This document shows, piece by piece, positions 23,242 through 32,640 of a DNA stretch of 64,000 nucleotides (its first letter is position 1; the number at the start of each line of letters is the position of its first letter). Source of the DNA: Arthrobacter sp. 9AX (lineage in GTDB: Bacteria > Actinomycetota > Actinomycetes > Actinomycetales > Micrococcaceae); NCBI RefSeq assembly GCF_902506095.1, contig NZ_LR733293.1, forward strand, positions 1,381,103 through 1,445,102, read 5' to 3'. Below the pieces are notes generated by a model. The model searched no databases, was not told the DNA's origin, and saw only the letters and a list, made by a program, of their open reading frames with translations. The translations under genes were made by a program, and so were the position numbers.

Positions 23242-24366
23242 CTACGCCCGGCTGAGCAGGACCATCGTTTCGTAGTGGGTGGTTTGCGGGAACATGTCCA
23301 GAACGCGGGCCCGGCGCGCCGTGAACGAGGGGAGTGCCGCCAGGTCGCGGGCGAGCGACTGGGCGTTGCAGCTCGAGTAGACAACATGCTCTACGTCCGA
23401 CGATTCGAGCCAGCCGCACAGCTCCTTGCCAATGCCGCGCCGGGGAGGATTGACGATGACCAGCTCCGGCGACTGCTCCGCTGCGAGAGCGAAGGCGGTG
23501 GCGTCCCCGGCCTTGAACTGCATCCCCTGCAGTCCGGCTTCACCGCTGCTGAGCCGCGCCGAGACGATGGCCTCGCTGCTGGTTTCGATACCGGTGACGG
23601 TCCGGGACGGGGCAGCGCAGTGCAGGGCGAAGCCGCCCACGCCGCAGTAGAGGTCCCAGACCGAGGAAGGTGCCAGCTCGTTCACCCACTCACGTCCCTG
23701 CCGGTACAGCGCCGCCGCCATCTCGCTGTTGGTCTGGAAAAAGCTCTGCGGCCGAAGGTGCAGGCTGACGTCGTTGACCCGCATCTGCAGTGTGGACTGC
23801 TCTGTCAGGACGATCTCGCGGTCGCCCTCCAGCACCGCCTTATGCTCCGGGAGCAGGTTGGCCGAAACGACCTTAACCTGCGGCAGGGCAGTCAACAGGC
23901 CGGGAAGGTGCTTCCGGATGCGCGGCACCAGCTGTTCCGAGCGCAGCACCAGGCGGAGCATCATGTCGCCGTCCGGTGATTCGGTGATGATCAGGTGCTT
24001 GAGCTCGCCGCTGCGCCGCGGAACATCGTAGGGCGTCAGGCGGTGCTGGCGGATGAAGTCCGCCAGCACCGGGAAGCACTCGCGCAGGCCTGGCGAGCAG
24101 ATGCCGCATTTACGCAGGTCCACTCCGTGGCCGTCGGCATCGAGGATCCCGATGGTGGGGTTCTGCGCGGTTCCACCGATCACCATTTTGGCCTTGTTGC
24201 GGAAACCGGACTCCCGGCCCGCGAGGGGAGGCAGCCACTGCAAGGACGTGTGGTCGGCGAGAAGGGTCCGGCAGTGAGCCTGCTTGCCCGCCAGCTGTTC
24301 AACGTAGGGGATACCCATGTGGGTGCAGGAGCGGCAACGGCCGGCATCGAAGTACAAGCAATGCAT
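23242..24366 (-). CDS. rlmC: 23S rRNA (uracil-747 C5) methyltransferase
   Basis: 374 residues, the normal RlmC size. The start MHCLYFDAGRCRSC, plus RKCGICSPGLRECFPVL, supplies the four Cys of the iron-sulfur cluster as in E. coli RlmC. The catalytic half has the SAM motif VWDLYCGVGGFAL, the VIVNPPRRGIG segment and the nucleophilic Cys in VVYSSCNAQSLARDLAAL. It methylates U747 of 23S rRNA at C5. The start directly gives the Cys-rich signature, so it is secure. It stands between convergent MocR and a co-directional DHFR-like gene 32 bases upstream. Confidence 0.95.
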   Translation of the reverse strand: MHCLYFDAGRCRSCTHMGIPYVEQLAGKQAHCRTLLADHTSLQWLPPLAGRESGFRNKAKMVIGGTAQNPTIGILDADGHGVDLRKCGICSPGLRECFPVLADFIRQHRLTPYDVPRRSGELKHLIITESPDGDMMLRLVLRSEQLVPRIRKHLPGLLTALPQVKVVSANLLPEHKAVLEGDREIVLTEQSTLQMRVNDVSLHLRPQSFFQTNSEMAAALYRQGREWVNELAPSSVWDLYCGVGGFALHCAAPSRTVTGIETSSEAIVSARLSSGEAGLQGMQFKAGDATAFALAAEQSPELVIVNPPRRGIGKELCGWLESSDVEHVVYSSCNAQSLARDLAALPSFTARRARVLDMFPQTTHYETMVLLSRA

Positions 24367-24398
24367 GACCCGGAAATTTTACCCGCTGTTTGGGAACG

Positions 24399-24950
24399 CT
24401 ACTCCCCGCGCCGTCCATACACGCTGACCACGTTGCCCTTACTGGTCCGGTACTGGTCCTGCAGTTCGAGCCTGGTGGTGGGGTCGCCGTCTTCGAACAG
24501 GCGGCGGCCGCTGCCTGCAATGACCGGATGGGTCATCAGCGTCAGCGAATCCAGCAGTCCCGCGAAGAGCAGCTGACGGGTCACTGAGATGCTGCCGCAC
24601 ACGGCGATCTCGCCGCCGTCGCGCTCCTTCAATTTGCCTACGAACTCCTCCAACGGCGCGTCCATCAGGCGCGAGTTCTGCCAATCCAGCGGCTCCTTCA
24701 AGGACCTGGAAGCCACAAACTTCTCCACGGGGTTGATGAAGGCTGCGAAGTCCTGGTCCGCGGAGGCGTTAGGCCAGTAGGCGGCCCACTCCTGGTAGCT
24801 GACCCGGCCCAGCACCACGGTGTCCACTGTCTCCATCATTCTGGTCAGTCCCACACCGAGTTCGTCATCGAAGCTGTCGAACTGGAACTTGAAAGGATCG
24901 GACACAACCCCATCCACGGAGTGGAACAGGCCGGCAGTGACTTTTCGCAT
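24399..24950 (-). CDS. Dihydrofolate reductase-like (RibD C-terminal) protein
   Basis: 183 residues. MRKVTAGLFHSVDGVVSDPF, DTVVLGRVSYQEWAAYWP, then EIAVCGSISVTRQLLFAGLL and PVIAGSGRRLFEDG follow the RibD C-terminal/DHFR-like reductase fold, including the NADPH-binding GS.S segment. Stand-alone members are common in actinobacteria with no proven substrate; they are not the essential folA enzyme. GGAGG lies directly before the ATG at 24950. About 230 bases separate it from the divergent membrane protein gene. Confidence 0.88.
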   Translation of the reverse strand: MRKVTAGLFHSVDGVVSDPFKFQFDSFDDELGVGLTRMMETVDTVVLGRVSYQEWAAYWPNASADQDFAAFINPVEKFVASRSLKEPLDWQNSRLMDAPLEEFVGKLKERDGGEIAVCGSISVTRQLLFAGLLDSLTLMTHPVIAGSGRRLFEDGDPTTRLELQDQYRTSKGNVVSVYGRRGE

Positions 24951-25183
24951 GGGGACCTCCAGGCAGGCGGAAACAGAACGGGCACGCCGGCTGCTGGGGC
25001 CGGACAGCACCACCGTATTAGGTGCGCTCGGCGGCTGGGAAGAGGGCGGAACCAACCCAGCCGGGTTGGGCCGGACGTTATGTTCATCACCACTGCCTGC
25101 GTGTTGCCGGAATTCGCACTCAGGCAGCCCCATACTTGTCTTGAGCGGCTGTTGCCGTGCCCCGGCCAGGCAGGAGGAAGTGC

Positions 25184-25684
25184 GTGGAAACCCTGAAGAA
25201 GATCGTGTCCAACCAGTATTTTCCGGCCGCCGCGGTACTCACTGCAGTGGTCCTCTTTTGGGCCGTTGGCATGTTGGGCGGACTCTCGCTGTTGAACAAC
25301 AACCAGCCGCCGCTCACCACCCTGACCTGGATGCTTTTCGTCTACCTCGCCGCCGTACTCACGCCGATTGCGGGCGTGCTGGCCGCAATCGACCTTGTCC
25401 GCCGCTGGAAGCGCAACCGTGCCGCTGAAGCTGCCGCCGCTGACGAAGCAAACGCTGCTGAAGCAGGGCAGCCTGTGGCATCAGCTGTTGAAACCGCCGC
25501 TGAATTCACACCGATGGAAGACGCTGCCACAGAGGAAGCCGCCACAGCACCGGTCCCGCAGCAGCCGGCCGGGAAGGCCGTCCCGCAGCAGATGCCTGTG
25601 AAGCACCAGCAGCCGGCCCACCAGCAGCGGCCCGCCCAGAAGAAGCCGGTCCTGAAAAAGTCCGGCTCCAAAAAGGCTGCCTGA
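25184..25684 (+). CDS. Small membrane protein with Ala/Gln/Pro-rich tail
   Basis: 166 residues. Two transmembrane segments near the N-terminus (AAAVLTAVVLFWAVGMLGGL and WMLFVYLAAVLTPIAGVLAA), then a basic stop (RRWKRNR) and an 85-residue low-complexity tail of Ala/Glu, then Gln/Pro/Lys (PAHQQRPAQKKPVLKKSGSK). The positive end suggests a cytoplasmic tail that contacts the membrane or nucleic acid. No family was recognised. GTG 25184 is chosen over an earlier start because AGGAGGA lies five bases before it. Confidence 0.7.
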   Translation: METLKKIVSNQYFPAAAVLTAVVLFWAVGMLGGLSLLNNNQPPLTTLTWMLFVYLAAVLTPIAGVLAAIDLVRRWKRNRAAEAAAADEANAAEAGQPVASAVETAAEFTPMEDAATEEAATAPVPQQPAGKAVPQQMPVKHQQPAHQQRPAQKKPVLKKSGSKKAA

Positions 25685-25690
25685 CCCCTC

Positions 25691-26599
25691 CTACCGGGCC
25701 AGTTCCACCCTGTTCCGGCCTGCTGCTTTAGCTGCGTACAGCGCGGCATCGGCCTCACGCACGAGCGAGTCGGCATCCACCGCGTGCTCCGCACCAAACG
25801 ATGAGATCCCGGCACTGAGGCGCAGCTGCCCGGACGGATCACCGGCATGCACGATCGCCAGGTCCCGGACAGCCTCCAGCGCCCGCTCCATCAGTGCCTT
25901 GGCCTTCGAAGCGGACTGTTTGGGCAGCACCAGCAGGAACTCCTCGCCGCCGTAGCGGTACACGCCGTCGCTCTTGCGGACGGCACCCAGCAGCCCCGCC
26001 GCCACCGCCCGCAGGGCCAGGTCTCCCGCCTGGTGGCCGTAGATGTCGTTGTAGCTCTTGAAATTGTCCACATCGCACATGGCCACGCTGTACTGCTCCG
26101 CGTACCGCTTGCTCCGCAGGTGGAGCTGCTCCAGGTCCTCCGACAGCTTGAGCCGGTTGTGCAGCCCCGTCAGCGGATCCGTCCGCGCCTGCCGGGACAG
26201 GACCCGGCGGTAGTGCGCCAGGTCCGCGTGCAGGGTAGTGATGCGCCGCGCCACCAGCAGCCGGGCGTGCAGCACAAACGGGTCCAGCGGCTTGGTGACG
26301 TAATCGTCCGCGCCCGCCTCCAGCCCCGCCAGGACATCGTCCCGTGAGCCCTGAGAAGTCAGCAGCACCACGTACGTGTACAGGTCCTGTTCGCGCGCCC
26401 GGATGGCCCGGCACAGCGCCAGCCCGTCCATGCCCGGCATCATCCAGTCCGTGACCACCACATCCGGCTGATGCTCCAGGTACAGGGCCCACGCCTCGTC
26501 ACCGTCGGCGGCCGTGAGGCAGTCATGGCCGGAACGTTCGACGGCGGCCCTCGCCACGAGGAGCGACCCCGGGTCGTCGTCGGCCACGAGGACTTTCAT
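25691..26599 (-). CDS. Response regulator with GGDEF domain (diguanylate cyclase)
   Basis: 302 residues. REC domain (1–120) with acidic pocket VLVADDDPGS, phospho-acceptor Asp about 51 in VVTDWMMPGMDG, and the Lys in ADDYVTKPLDP. A linker leads into a GGDEF domain (about 145–300) with active-site GGEEF at 217–221 and an intact inhibitory site RxxD (RKSD, 208–211). It should make c-di-GMP when phosphorylated and be product-inhibited. Its ATG overlaps the stop of the hybrid kinase gene (ATGA), so the kinase is its likely phosphate donor. Confidence 0.95.
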   Translation of the reverse strand: MKVLVADDDPGSLLVARAAVERSGHDCLTAADGDEAWALYLEHQPDVVVTDWMMPGMDGLALCRAIRAREQDLYTYVVLLTSQGSRDDVLAGLEAGADDYVTKPLDPFVLHARLLVARRITTLHADLAHYRRVLSRQARTDPLTGLHNRLKLSEDLEQLHLRSKRYAEQYSVAMCDVDNFKSYNDIYGHQAGDLALRAVAAGLLGAVRKSDGVYRYGGEEFLLVLPKQSASKAKALMERALEAVRDLAIVHAGDPSGQLRLSAGISSFGAEHAVDADSLVREADAALYAAKAAGRNRVELAR

Positions 26600-29500
26600 T
26601 TGGCCCCCTCCAGCGCCGCGTCCAGTTCCGCATCCAGCCGGGGCAATTCCGCCTCAAGGCGGCGGACCATGGCCTCTCCGCCATGGGTCGTGCCGCCCTT
26701 GCCCAGCCCTTCGAGCTCGCCGCAGATCGCTGCAACGGCAGCGGCTCCGATGTTGGCAGCCGACCCCTTCAGCGCGTGCGCCGCCTCCGCCACAGCCGGC
26801 CCGTCGCCGTCGTTCACGGCCGCCCGCACGCCAGCGACGCGGGCGGGCAAGTCCCGGCGGAACGCGGCCACCGCCTCGGGCAGCAGGCCGTGGCCGTCGT
26901 CCGGGCCCAAGTCCCGCAGCATGGCAATCCGGTCCGGGTCCAGGGCCGGGGTAGTAGCAGAGCCGGCCGGTCCGCCCGTAACGGCCAGAGCCTGGGGGAC
27001 AAGTTGGGGGACCAGTTCGGGAACCAGCCGGACCTCGGGCGCCGGGACCCAATGGGCCAGGGTTGCTTCGAGGGCGGCGGCGTCCACCGGCTTGGCGAGG
27101 TAGTCGTCCATCCCGGCAGCGAGGCACCGTTCCCGGTCACCGTCCAGTGCCCCGGCCGTCATGGCGATGATGGGCAGGCGCGGGTGCCTGCCGTCCCGCC
27201 GCCGGATCCGGCGGGTGGCCTCGAAGCCGTCCATCACCGGCATGTGGCAGTCCATCAGGACCACTGCATACCGGGATTCCGCGGTGGCGGTGAGTGCCTC
27301 GGCACCGTTGGACACCACATCCACAACATAGCCCAACCTGCTGACGGTGGCGCGGGCCACCAGCTGGTTCACCTCGTTGTCCTCCACCACCAGGATCCGG
27401 CCCCGGGACGGCCCGTCCGGAGCGGTCGAGGCCTGGGACGTGGCAGCCGCCGGAACGGAGGGCCCGTGCGTGGACATCAGCCGGACCAGGCGGTTGTACA
27501 ACTCTGAGCTCCGGACCGGCTTCATCAGCCATTCACGGACGCCCGCCCGGCTGATCTCGGCCGAATTGACCTGCATGGTGGACGTGAGCATGATCAGTTC
27601 GATATCGGCAAGTCCGGCATCGGCCTTGATGCTTCGGGCCAGCTCCAGCCCGTCGGTGTCCGGCATACAGAAGTCCAGGACGGCCAGGTGGAAGGGTTCG
27701 CCGGCAGCATCCGCTTCGCGGGCACGGACCAGCGCCGAGGCGGCATCGGGCACGGCTTCCGGCTGCAGCCGCCACCCGCGCAGCTGGGATTCGAGCACCA
27801 GCCGGTTGGTGGCGTTGTCATCCACCACCAGGACCCGCAATCCGTCAAGGAAGCCGGCCGCCGGCACCGGATCCGTGGAGGGCGGCGCCACCGGCAGGGG
27901 CAACCGGAACCAGAAGGTGCTGCCTTCCTCCGGGGTGCTCTCCAGTCCTATTTCGCCCTCCATGGCGTCGGTCAGCCGGCTGCAGATGGCCAGGCCCAGT
28001 CCGGTGCCGCCGTACCGACGGGTGGTGGAAGCATCGGCCTGGGAGAACGACTGGAAGAGCCTGCCGTGCTGGGATGACTCGATGCCGATGCCGGTATCGC
28101 GGACTTCGAAGTACACCGTGGCGCTGCTCCCGGCAGCGGCGCCTGGATTCTCCGTGGTGACCCTGATGGCCACCTCCCCGGAAGCCGTGAACTTCACCGC
28201 GTTGGACGCAAGGTTCAGGAGGACCTGCCGGATCCGGCCGGAGTCGCCCACCAGCCGTGCCGGCACCTCGGGTTCGCAGTAGGCGATCAATTCCAGGTTC
28301 TTGGCAAGCGCCGGCTCGGCCAGGAGCCCGGCCACCTCCTCGATGAGGACGCGCGGATCAAAGGGGCGCACATCCAGGTCAACCTTGCCGGCCTCCAGCT
28401 TGGAGAAGTCCAGGATGTCGTTGATCAGCGCCAGCAGCGCCTCGCCGGCACCCTTGACGCCCTCGGCATATTGCTTCTGGGTGGGCTCGAGCGGGGTTTC
28501 CAGCAACAGGGCAGTCAGCCCCACCACACCGTTCATGGGGGTTCGGATCTCATGGCTCATGGTGGCCAGGAATTCCGACTTCAACCGGCTGGACTCCATG
28601 GCGGCCTCGCGGGCCGTCTCCAGTTCCCGGGTGCGGACCGCCACCTCGGCCTCCAGCCCGGTGGTGAGGGTGACGTTCTCCAGGATAATCAGGACCTGCC
28701 GCACCGTAACGAACACCAGCACCGCGGCGCCCGCCACCAGCAGGAAGGGATCCAGCTCCGCCAGGTGGGGACCTGCAAACAGCACCACCGCCGCCAGCAG
28801 CGGCACGTACGGCAGCAGCTCCAGGGCCAGGGTGTAGCCGGTCCGGTCGGGCCCGGGGCTTTCCCGGTACGGAGCCAGCGGCGCGAGGGCCACCAGGAGG
28901 AAGGCAACGATCCAGCCCAGGGCGAGGGGCGAACCTGTGGTGCCGGTGACGCCGTCGAACGTCAACCGCACGTAGGTACTGTCCGTCACGGCCAGCACCA
29001 GGAGGCCGCCGCCGAAACACAGCCACGGCAACCGTTCGCCCGGCTGGCGGCGCATCGCCAGGACCAGCACCAGTGAGGTGATTACCAGGTCCACCACGGG
29101 GTAGCCCATGCCGGCGAGGCGCGCCAGCGGGTCCCCCTGGGCATCGAACGCGGGACCCAGCACGATGTACCAGCTGACCACCAGGACGGACCCGGCGATC
29201 ACTGCGGCGTCCATCACCGCCCGGTACAGGGCCACATGGTTGCCGCCGCGCCGCTTGAACGCGAAGAGCGCGGCGACGGCGGGCACCGAGTAGCTGATGA
29301 ACAGGGCGTCCGCCAGGGAAGGGAAGGGATAGACATGGTTGTTGGCCAGTCCAAAGTACGCGTATACGGCCATTCCCGCGGCCCAGATGAAGGCGGCGGC
29401 CGCCATGAAGGACCAGGCCCTGGCGTTCGTACCACCGCGCAATGCGGCCCGGGTGCAGCTCGCACCGGCCAACAGGGAAGCCGCCAGAATCACGAAGTCG

Positions 29501-29652
29501 CCGGTCACCAGGGCGGCCGGCGTCCCGCTGTTGGCCGCGAAGAACAGGCCGAGCGCGGCGAGCACCACCGCCGTCAGCACGGCCAGCCACTTCACCGGCA
29601 TCGAAGTGCTGCCGCCGGCGCGCCGGTGCTGCAGGAGACCAGTCTGAGACAC
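26596..29652 (-). CDS. Hybrid sensor histidine kinase with two receivers and HPt
   Basis: 1018 residues. About eight transmembrane segments (residues ~18–310) form a MASE-like membrane sensor. Then HisKA with His367 (FLATMSHEIRTPMNGVVG), HATPase with NLASNAVKFTASGEV and YGGTGLGLAICSRL, a first receiver (LRVLVVDDNATN, Asp660 in AVLDFCMPDTDG), a second receiver (ILVVEDNEVNQL, Asp801 in VLMDCHMPVMDG) and a C-terminal HPt domain with His959 in AHALKGSAAN. All phosphorelay residues are present. The GTG at 29652 has GGGAGG upstream and gives a short cytoplasmic start; ATG 29604 is an alternative. It is coupled to the GGDEF response regulator. The signal sensed is unknown. Confidence 0.95.
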   Translation of the reverse strand: MSQTGLLQHRRAGGSTSMPVKWLAVLTAVVLAALGLFFAANSGTPAALVTGDFVILAASLLAGASCTRAALRGGTNARAWSFMAAAAFIWAAGMAVYAYFGLANNHVYPFPSLADALFISYSVPAVAALFAFKRRGGNHVALYRAVMDAAVIAGSVLVVSWYIVLGPAFDAQGDPLARLAGMGYPVVDLVITSLVLVLAMRRQPGERLPWLCFGGGLLVLAVTDSTYVRLTFDGVTGTTGSPLALGWIVAFLLVALAPLAPYRESPGPDRTGYTLALELLPYVPLLAAVVLFAGPHLAELDPFLLVAGAAVLVFVTVRQVLIILENVTLTTGLEAEVAVRTRELETAREAAMESSRLKSEFLATMSHEIRTPMNGVVGLTALLLETPLEPTQKQYAEGVKGAGEALLALINDILDFSKLEAGKVDLDVRPFDPRVLIEEVAGLLAEPALAKNLELIAYCEPEVPARLVGDSGRIRQVLLNLASNAVKFTASGEVAIRVTTENPGAAAGSSATVYFEVRDTGIGIESSQHGRLFQSFSQADASTTRRYGGTGLGLAICSRLTDAMEGEIGLESTPEEGSTFWFRLPLPVAPPSTDPVPAAGFLDGLRVLVVDDNATNRLVLESQLRGWRLQPEAVPDAASALVRAREADAAGEPFHLAVLDFCMPDTDGLELARSIKADAGLADIELIMLTSTMQVNSAEISRAGVREWLMKPVRSSELYNRLVRLMSTHGPSVPAAATSQASTAPDGPSRGRILVVEDNEVNQLVARATVSRLGYVVDVVSNGAEALTATAESRYAVVLMDCHMPVMDGFEATRRIRRRDGRHPRLPIIAMTAGALDGDRERCLAAGMDDYLAKPVDAAALEATLAHWVPAPEVRLVPELVPQLVPQALAVTGGPAGSATTPALDPDRIAMLRDLGPDDGHGLLPEAVAAFRRDLPARVAGVRAAVNDGDGPAVAEAAHALKGSAANIGAAAVAAICGELEGLGKGGTTHGGEAMVRRLEAELPRLDAELDAALEGAK

Positions 29653-29795
29653 GCGGAACCCTCCCCATTGGTGCGCCCTGGAACCCTGGGGAAACCCCGG
29701 AAATCGGGACCCCGAGGCCCACCAGAGACCTGGGTGGAGACGCCTTCCCATGATATGCCTCACAGTGCCGAAAACGGCCCGGGAATCGGTGGGCG

Positions 29796-31958
29796 CTACC
29801 GTCCGTTGAGTGCGTTGAGTGCGTTGAGTGCTTCCTCGGCGTGGTGCAGGGCGTACTCCAGCCGCCGGCCCGGCTCCGGAAGCGAGAACAGGTACCCCTG
29901 CAGGGAGTCGCAGTCCAGGGCAGTGAGGTAATCCGCCTGGGCCACCGTTTCCACGCCCTCCGCCGTGACAGTCAAACCGAGGCTGTGGGCCATGTTGATC
30001 ATGGAACTGAGGATGGGCAGGCGCTCGGTGCCGGTGCGCACCATGGACACAAAGGTTTTATCGATCTTCACCGTGTCCACCGGCAGGTCCTGCAGCCTGC
30101 CCAGCGACGAATAGCCGGTGCCGAAATCGTCCAAGGCAACCCGGGCGCCGGCATCGCGCAGCGTGCTGAGCTGTTTGATCAGGCTGCAGTCGGCGTCGAA
30201 AAATACGCTTTCCGTCACTTCCAGGATCAGCTGGTACGGGGCCACTCCGCTCGCGGCCGCCAGCCGCAGTACTTCCTCGGCGAAGTGCGGGTCCTGCAAT
30301 TGGACGCCGGAGACGTTCACTGACAGGGAGCGGGACGGGTCCTCCGTGAGCCACGGGGCCAGCTGCACCATGCCAAGCGCCATTACCTCGGAGCCGATCT
30401 CGCTGATCAGCCCGGTGCGTTCGGCCAGCGGAATGAAGACCGACGGCGGCACCCGCTCACCGCTCCTGTCCCACCGTGCCAGCGCCTCGAACTGCACCAC
30501 CTGGCCCATCCGGTGCGAGACAATCGGCTGGAAGTCCACCGAGATCTCCCCGCGGGACACCGCCAGCTGCAGCCCGCTTTCCATGTCGGTGCGCTGCACC
30601 AGGGCTGTCATCATGTCCGGGTGGAACCGCAGGAAGCGGTTCTTTCCGGCGGCCTTGGCGGCGTACATGGCGATGTCAGCCCGGCGCAGCAGCTCGGAAG
30701 CGCCCACGTTGTCCTGTCCCAGGGATGCGAGCCCCAGGCTGAGGCTGGGCCGCAGCACGGTGCCGCTGATGGTGACCGGGACATGCAGGCAGCGGACAAT
30801 GCAGGCGGCGATCTCATCGGCGTTCGGGCAGGCGGTCAGCAACACGACGAATTCGTCGCCGCCCAGCCGTGCCACCACGTCCGCGGTGGGGACGCAGCCG
30901 CGGAGCCGGCGCGCCACCTCGATCAGCATGTCGTCGCCCGCCTGGTGCCCCAGGATGTCGTTGACTTCCTTGAAGTCGTCCAGGTCCAGCAGGAGCACGT
31001 CCACCGCTTTCAGCCGCGGCTCCTGCAGCGCCTGCGCCAGTCCGTCGTTGAACACGGCGCGGTTGGCCAGCCCGGTCAGCGGATCCTGGAATGCCATGGC
31101 CCGGAGTTTTTCCGCCTGCGCCGCCAGGTCCAGCATGGCCTGCTGCGCCTGTTCCTGGGCTTTGCGCCGCGGCGTGACGTCGCGGAAGCTCCACACCCGG
31201 CCCACAATCATGTCGCCCACGCGCTGCGGGCGGGAATACCGTTCGAAGGTGCGGCCGTCCTTGAAATCCAGGACGTCATGGCTTTCCGCCGCCGGATTGT
31301 CCTCCAGCTCGTTGATCCGGTCCACAAACGCCAGAGGGTCGGACACTTGGGCGTTGACCAGCTGCATGATCGGTTCCGCGCTGTCGCCTTTGATGAGTTC
31401 CGGCGGTATGCCCCACATGGACAGGAACTGGTCGTTGAAACCGGCAACGTGGCCCTGGTCGCTCATCACCAGGATGCCGTCCGCGGTGGACTCCAGGGTG
31501 GCGGTCAGCAGGGACATCGCCTCGCGCAGGTCCTCCTCCGCCGCGGCGCGGTGTGACGTTTCGCGGACCGAGAGCAGCAGCTGGGGTGCGGCGCCGGTGG
31601 GCGTTTGCCCGTCCGCTTCCAGGCCGGGGAGCAGCGACGCGGCCACTTCTGCGGGAAACTTCGCCCCGCCGCTGTGGACGCAGAACACCTCGCGCAGCGG
31701 CGGCGGTTTCCCCGGCTCCGTCCCCAACTGCCGAAACAGCTTGTCCACCTCGTCACGGAAGCCGGCCGTAAACAGCGACCGGTGGCTCCGGCCCGCCAGG
31801 TCCTGCCGGCTGATTCCGAAAAACCTCTCGGCAGCGGCGTTGGCCATGGTGATGCTGCCGTCCGCGGCCACTGCGAGCAGCGCATCGGGGCTGGCGTCCA
31901 GGACGGCACCAAAGGCCTGCGCCGTTAAACCGTTGCTGTGGCCTTGAGAATCAGCCAT
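29796..31958 (-). CDS. PAS–PAS–GGDEF–EAL c-di-GMP enzyme
   Basis: 720 residues, soluble. A first PAS domain (about 10–130: FGAVLDASPDALLAVAADGS), a second PAS (about 155–270: STADGILVMSDQGHVAGFND), GGDEF domain with the intact signature ARLGGDEFVVLL (366–370), and EAL domain with VQFEALARW (491–493) and DDFGTGYSSLGRLQDLPVDT. The inhibitory RxxD site is missing: PTAD stands where RxxD is expected. Both catalytic signatures are intact, so it may make or break down c-di-GMP. It lies 143 bases upstream of the kinase gene on the same strand. The end repeats LNALNALN from a 9-base tandem repeat. Confidence 0.94.
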   Translation of the reverse strand: MADSQGHSNGLTAQAFGAVLDASPDALLAVAADGSITMANAAAERFFGISRQDLAGRSHRSLFTAGFRDEVDKLFRQLGTEPGKPPPLREVFCVHSGGAKFPAEVAASLLPGLEADGQTPTGAAPQLLLSVRETSHRAAAEEDLREAMSLLTATLESTADGILVMSDQGHVAGFNDQFLSMWGIPPELIKGDSAEPIMQLVNAQVSDPLAFVDRINELEDNPAAESHDVLDFKDGRTFERYSRPQRVGDMIVGRVWSFRDVTPRRKAQEQAQQAMLDLAAQAEKLRAMAFQDPLTGLANRAVFNDGLAQALQEPRLKAVDVLLLDLDDFKEVNDILGHQAGDDMLIEVARRLRGCVPTADVVARLGGDEFVVLLTACPNADEIAACIVRCLHVPVTISGTVLRPSLSLGLASLGQDNVGASELLRRADIAMYAAKAAGKNRFLRFHPDMMTALVQRTDMESGLQLAVSRGEISVDFQPIVSHRMGQVVQFEALARWDRSGERVPPSVFIPLAERTGLISEIGSEVMALGMVQLAPWLTEDPSRSLSVNVSGVQLQDPHFAEEVLRLAAASGVAPYQLILEVTESVFFDADCSLIKQLSTLRDAGARVALDDFGTGYSSLGRLQDLPVDTVKIDKTFVSMVRTGTERLPILSSMINMAHSLGLTVTAEGVETVAQADYLTALDCDSLQGYLFSLPEPGRRLEYALHHAEEALNALNALNGR
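29805..29831. repeat. Three tandem copies of a 9-base unit
   Basis: GTTGAGTGC occurs three times in a row inside the last codons of the GGDEF–EAL gene, encoding ALNALNALN. Because the unit is a multiple of three, copy changes alter tail length but not frame. Confidence 0.8.
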
Positions 31959-32069
31959 TACACCACCCCCTCGCACATCATAAAGTGCCTGGCCGGAAAA
32001 TTGATGGGCGGGAAGAAGGTTTCCTGGAAATTCCGGTGCGGGCCGTGGACGCCTGGCAGCCTGCATGCA

Positions 32070-32105
32070 AAAGCGCCGCCCTCCGCGTGCGGGGAACGGC
32101 GCTTT
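32070..32105 (-). terminator. Terminator after the GlsB gene
   Basis: AAAGCGCCG (32070–32078) pairs with CGGCGCTTT (32097–32105), with a further GC-rich inner stem. Read on the minus strand it ends in CTTTTGCA. It lies 25 bases beyond the GlsB stop. Confidence 0.75.
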
Positions 32106-32129
32106 GCCTTAGAGAATTATGAGCTGCGG

Positions 32130-32399
32130 CTATACGCGGCGGCTGCTCCGGTTGGTGACTGCACCGTAGATCAGCAGTACAACAATCGATCCGAGAATGG
32201 CCAGCAGCCAAGTACGGAGATCGAAGAATTCAGCCAGTCCACCACCGAAGATCAGTGAGCCGATCCAGCCGCCCAGGATGGCGCCGACAACGCCGAGGAC
32301 CATGGTGACTACCCAGCCCCCGCCCTGGCGGCCTGGCAGGATGGCCTTGGCAATAGCACCCGCGATCAGGCCCAAAATGAGAAATCCGAGAATACCCAT
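32130..32399 (-). CDS. GlsB/YeaQ/YmgE-family stress membrane protein
   Basis: 89 residues with three hydrophobic segments: LGFLILGLIAGAIAKAILPG, WVVTMVLGVVGAILGGWIGS and LLAILGSIVVLLIYGAV. The Gly-rich pattern with ILPGRQGGGW between the first two is the family signature (transglycosylase-associated protein). Members are induced by stress in many bacteria; the mechanism is not settled. AAGGAG lies just before the ATG at 32399. Upstream A+T-rich DNA (32430–32480) probably holds its promoter and contains AGTAAGCA, partly shared with the DUF2382 gene upstream region. Confidence 0.93.
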   Translation of the reverse strand: MGILGFLILGLIAGAIAKAILPGRQGGGWVVTMVLGVVGAILGGWIGSLIFGGGLAEFFDLRTWLLAILGSIVVLLIYGAVTNRSSRRV

Positions 32400-32640
32400 G
32401 TTGTCACTCCTTAATCAGTAAGTTGTGCCGTGCCCCCATATCCGGTTCCCTAATTCAATCAGTGTGCTTACTACACTTCAAGGGTTTGTTTATCACGGGA
32501 TGACTGTCAGTTCGGGCCTCATAAAGCCGGCGGTGCTTGCCGGGGCGGCGGTAAAGCCCTGAAAGCCGCCGTTTTCGGTCCCGGGTCAGCCCCTTTCGAT
32601 AGAGTTGAATAATCCCGCCGCCAAACCAAGGAGCTCCGGC

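Noticed and set aside
30118..31947. 609-residue plus-strand open frame opposite the GGDEF–EAL gene
   Set aside because: Ser/Arg/Thr-rich with no domain pattern; the minus strand carries clear GGDEF and EAL motifs.
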